Source: Corynespora cassiicola (taxonomy: Eukaryota > Ascomycota > Dothideomycetes > Pleosporales > Corynesporascaceae). Taken from it: a stretch of 64,000 bases of DNA. The DNA lies in assembly GCA_022059125.1 (NCBI GenBank), contig JAEUWY010000002.1, positions 558,001-622,000 on the forward strand, given 5' to 3'. Of this stretch, positions 60,166 to 64,000 are shown in pieces (the stretch's first letter is position 1; every line of letters starts with the position of its first letter). The translations under genes were made by a program, and so were the position numbers. Under the pieces are notes generated by a model. That model saw nothing but the letters and a program-made list of their open reading frames with translations, did no database searches and was not told the origin of the DNA.

Positions 60166-62572
60166 CTTGAGGTGAAGGCGATTCGGATGGCTGGGCGGTG
60201 GTGGTAGTGGGAGGGATGGTGGAGCGAAAGGTGCGAGAGGGGAGGTTTATATAGGACCCATCTGCTCTGGGGGGCAAGCGGTGATGCGAGCCCCTTCAGA
60301 AGGGATGGTGATGGTGATGGTGAGAGGGGTGGTGAAGCATGCCTACCTAGGTAGTACCTGGTGTCTTTGGCGTTGTAGATCATGTGACCGTCCGGTTTTC
60401 ACTGCCCGAATCAAGTTTTTGGAGTTCATGCACGATATGGACATAAAATTCTCCAGAGAACAACTATCCAAGCACTAGTTGCGCTAACTAGGCCCTGTAT
60501 TAGGTTTCAGCGATGCTTTGGGCTTTATAATCGAGACTTTGTATATCACCTGGGCACTTCTGTGTTGTAACTTCGATAGTTGATAAATTCCAAGGACGCG
60601 GTATAGGCAGCCTCGAGGGGGATTCTGTGTTTTAAGACAAAGAGTCAAATCAAGGCTCTATCCTGCTTACTCTAATGATCAATGCTCAATGATATGGGCT
60701 GAAGAATTTACTTAAAGCCAATCCAACGATCACGTCGGTGATCAAGTTAGGAGAAAGACCGTTCAAAGTGCTGGCACAGGCCTTGGAATAACTGAACCAA
60801 GACAGTTTGAAGGATCAAAGCCTATAGTCAAGGACATACCAGAGAAACTTTGCAGGGAGTGCCGTCTTGACCCTCGTTGGCATAACTGCAGTATGTCTGC
60901 GAAGAACTCAGAAAGTAAAACATGCAAGTTTGACCGCCAAGTATTCAATATCCTAAACCGCACTTATAATCACCTTTTCAGTGCATGGTTAGACAGCCAA
61001 GAGCCATGCTCGTTTTACATACATGCTTAGCAAAACCAAGCCCCCCGACTGATGTACGATCCGGCTGACTGGTCGCTGTGCATAATGGATCTGATGTCTG
61101 GTACTAGTCTTGATACAGAATAGCAGGTGACGCATGCCCAGTGTAAGGACCCGTAGAATCAATGTAGGCTCCACCTACGGCGGCAGCTCCCACATGATGG
61201 CAATCAGTACTGTAGTACTGTCCATCCTTCCGGGACCGGCAAGTCTCTGCTCCGCTCGTACGATCGCCATCCATTCAGTTGGATAGGTAGCTGCTGGTAA
61301 ACTTACCATATTGACAAGTCTTACACCCGCTAGAACACTTTGTGGAAACCCGTCCATGACTTACGCCTGCGTTCCGTCCGTCCCGTCTCCTTTGAAGGAA
61401 TACCGCCATTTCCTCGCCCTAGTCAACTCATTTCCCTACCTCGTACACACACACCAACGCTCGCCTACTTGTTCTTGCCCACATGCTGCGGAACGAATGC
61501 ATCTTTTGGATTATCCCGAGCCCAAGTGGACTCGGCGTACGCGCGCGCCACCAGACCACTGGTACGGTCCACGGAACACGTGGCTAGGGACGCGACATCA
61601 GCATCACCAATTCAACAATTGCCTCGCTTGCATGCGAGTCTGTTATAAACTTGTCTGCTTGGAAATGGCGTTGCCCAGCCGCCAGCAGGCAAATGGGCTA
61701 ATGGAGAGCGCCCGTCGCAATCGGTGCCGCTGCACCATCAGGAAACAAGCCCTTGATCCATGTTGCCGACCCGGTCAATGGTGCATGGCAATTCAACCCC
61801 GCCCCATGGATCAAAGGATCAAGCCTCTCAAGCGACATGCAGCCTATCACGGGCAAAGCGACGTCTGTTTTTCCGTGGATGGGCTGGTTCTCGTTCGTGC
61901 GGCTGGTTAACGCCTGCCGGTTCCGGTCTAGACTCCCGGCGGAGGTGGAGAAGTCCTTTTCTGGTATCCCTTCCGCTCCATCGAATAGAGCCGCCTTTTG
62001 CGCCTGGACTATGGGCTTGGAAGGGTTGAGAGTTTGAAGCTGCAGAAAAAAAGATGGTCTGTTCTAGTCTCGCTGTCGGCTTGTCACTCTAAATGATGAG
62101 ATGGAATCGATTACTCTCAATCAAAGCTGGTTGAAAGGTCGCTGGGCGTGCCACAAGTCATTAATTCGTTCGCGGAGGATTAGCGCGATGCTAACCCATC
62201 TAGTGGCGAGGGTGGGTCTGGGAAGCAGATGATTCGGGAAAATGAAGGCCGAGGTCACAACAGTGCCTGGAAACCGGGGGTGACCACCGATTTGCTTGGA
62301 GGCCGGGGCTCGGGGTAGTGCTGCGGGGTGCTCTCTGGGGTCGGAACAAGTGCTTACATGGGGTAGGGAAATGGAGGGATAGCTAGACCCCGGTAAATCG
62401 CCTCGGGGCCTAGCACCAACAGGTAGACTGGCGGCTGCCCACCCGGGGAGGAAATCTCTTGCATATAACAGGGTGCGCCTCGCCCTCGTCTGATCTTCTT
62501 TCGTTGCTCGTCCTCCACGTCCCACGTGCAAGTCACTCATCCCCTTCTCAAGTGGCTTAACACCAGCCCAAC
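60166..62572. other. Intergenic, promoter region of sugar porter
   Basis: 2.4 kb between divergent genes. Only the right end shows structure: clustered CreA-type sites and a TATAA at 62464-62468. The rest has no supported gene. Confidence 0.5.
62303..62448. promoter_or_regulatory. Cluster of SYGGRG (CreA/Mig1-type) sites upstream of sugar porter
   Basis: CCGGGG at 62303-62308, GCGGGG at 62323-62328, CTGGGG at 62335-62340, CCCCGG (minus strand) at 62388-62393 and CCGGGG at 62443-62448, all 125-270 bp before the ATG. CreA represses genes for alternative carbon sources in glucose. Local GC content raises chance matches, but the spacing suits a repressor cluster. Confidence 0.5.
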
Positions 62573-64000
62573 ATGAGCGGCAACCTCGACACCAAGACGC
62601 CTAGCGGCATCGCAGACGACAAGGCCGAGATCTATGCCACCGACGATGTTCGGGAGGTTGGTCTCGATGAGAAGGCCCAGCGCGCTGCCGACAGGGCGGG
62701 CGCCATTGATGCAGAGAACATCGAGGTCAACATGAAAGTGCTTGACGCTGTCAAGGCTTACCCCATGGCCAGTCTGTGGGCTTTTGTCATGTCCTGCACC
62801 ATTGTAAGTTGCTGATCTTCACGAGTCATTACAAGATTGCTGATTCCAATGCCTTTCAGATCATGGAGGCTTACTGCGTCTTCCTTATGGGTAACTTTGT
62901 TGCTCTCCCTGCGTTCGGCGACGACTTTGGCACCGTTCAAACCGAAGACGGCACCTGGATCATCTCAGATGCATGGCAAGGTGCGCTGCAGATGGGCGGT
63001 CCAATCGGTGCCATCATTGGTGTATTGCTTTCTGGTCCGCTCACCAGTGCCATCGGATACCGCTGGGCTACTATCGTTGGTCTGATGGGCCTCAACGCCT
63101 TCATCTTTGTCTTCTACTTCGGCAACTCCCTCGGCGTATTCTTGGCCAGTCAACTGCTTGAAGGAGTTCCCTGGGGAATCTTCATCGCCAATGCCCCTGC
63201 TTATTGCAGTGAGATTGTGCCCGTGGCACTGAGGGCCCCCGCTACACAGATGCTGCAGATGTTCTGGGCCATTGGCGCTATCATTGTGCAGAGTGCGACC
63301 TACGTTCTGAACCAGAAGAGGGACCCCTCTGCTTATAGGTTAGTTCCTCTCGCACTTGAACAGTGTCCTAGAACTTCATTAACATGGCGAAAATAGAATC
63401 CCCATTGCTCTCCAGTGGATGTTCCCCACCCCTCTTGCTATCCTCATCTTCCTTGCTCCTGAGTCGCCTTGGTGGCTGGTTCGCAAGGGAAGGATTGAGG
63501 AGGCCGCGAAGGCCGTTCAACGTCTCGGACGCAAGTCGGTGCTCGTCAATGCCAGCGATTCAGTCAACATGATGAAGCGTACCATCGAGCTCGAGAAGAC
63601 TGAAAAGGAGCCCAATCTTTTGGAACTTTTCAAAGGCACTGATCTTTACCGTACTCTCATCGTCTGTGGTGTATATGCAGCCCAGAACCTTACGGGTAAC
63701 CTGATTGCCAACCAGGCTGTGTACTTTTTCCGACGTAAGCCGCTCCCAGACCTATATTCCTAGGAATTATTTGAAGTTAACAAAACTACAGAGGCTGGAA
63801 TGGCCACCGATACCGCTTTCGCCCTTGGTCTCATCACTTCAGCCTTGCAAACCGTCTTTGTCATGCTCTCCTGGATTCTCACTACGTACCTCGGCCGCCG
63901 TACAATCTACACTTGGGGTTCAGCGTTCAACACAGTCCTGCTTGTCGCTCTAGGCGTTGCAGCCTCTTGTGGCAAGTCGACTTCTGCATCTCTGGCACAG
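62573..64000 (+). CDS. MFS sugar porter, alpha-glucoside/maltose permease-like, 3' end cut
   Basis: Exons 62573-62803, 62860-63338, 63397-63734 and 63792 to the window edge give 419 codons in frame; the stop lies outside. A long cytosolic N-terminus (KAQRAADRAGAIDAENIEVNMKVLDAVKAYP) precedes helix 1, as in fungal maltose permeases. The sugar-porter motifs are GYRWATIVGL, QLLEGVPWGIFIANAPAYCSEIVPVALRA (PESPR-family loop 4), PESPWWLVRKGRIEEA after helix 6, and LGRRTIY in the second half. It is a proton symporter for an alpha-glucoside or related sugar; exact specificity is not readable. CreA-type sites upstream suggest glucose repression. Confidence 0.9.

Overview
The window is nuclear DNA of a filamentous ascomycete (Pezizomycotina). 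Genes are interrupted by short GT-AG introns of about 45-110 bp, and the protein families are typical of the group: HET domain, fungal rhodopsin-like 7TM protein, type-B carboxylesterase, P450s and a glycine-rich 'beta-flanking' protein. No ribosomal RNA, tRNA, CRISPR or intact transposon was seen. Genus cannot be fixed from what is visible. All exon joins were made by hand from reading frame, splice sites and family patterns; for nearly every multi-exon gene the summed exon length is a multiple of three.

Layout. 1-19 kb is mostly housekeeping: a truncated unknown gene (2-1252), a damaged-looking P450 (3218-5016), a secreted repeat protein (7001-8316), the RNA polymerase I factor RRN3 (minus, 9031-11067), a PPIH-type cyclophilin (minus, 11645-12540), a membrane RING-H2 protein (14232-15601) and a REX-type DEDDh exonuclease (minus, 17520-18896). 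19-47 kb is AT-richer and looks accessory: two GNAT acetyltransferases, a rhodopsin-like 7TM protein, a secreted carboxylesterase, an F-box-like protein without a start codon, a small cysteine-rich secreted protein, an MFS drug-type exporter, an HpcH/HpaI aldolase with a premature stop, a subtilisin-like protease with an in-frame TGA, a glycine-rich tandem-repeat protein, a HET-domain gene facing a HeLo/STAND-N-like gene, and a P450 relic. 47-64 kb is GC-richer and rich in transporters: a DUF202 membrane protein, a DUR3-type urea permease with clustered GATA sites, a ZRC1/COT1-type zinc transporter, a PTR2 peptide transporter, a small LPxEL-type protein, and a sugar/alpha-glucoside porter cut by the right edge, with clustered CreA-type sites upstream.

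How it fits together. The right third reads as nutrient uptake (urea, peptide, sugar, zinc) under nitrogen and carbon control. The middle third shows gene decay: at least three genes carry discrete lesions. The best candidate for a less described system is the convergent HET / HeLo-like pair at 40.4-44.7 kb, whose second member carries two 16-residue repeats. That reading is inference and depends on domain searches that could not be run here.
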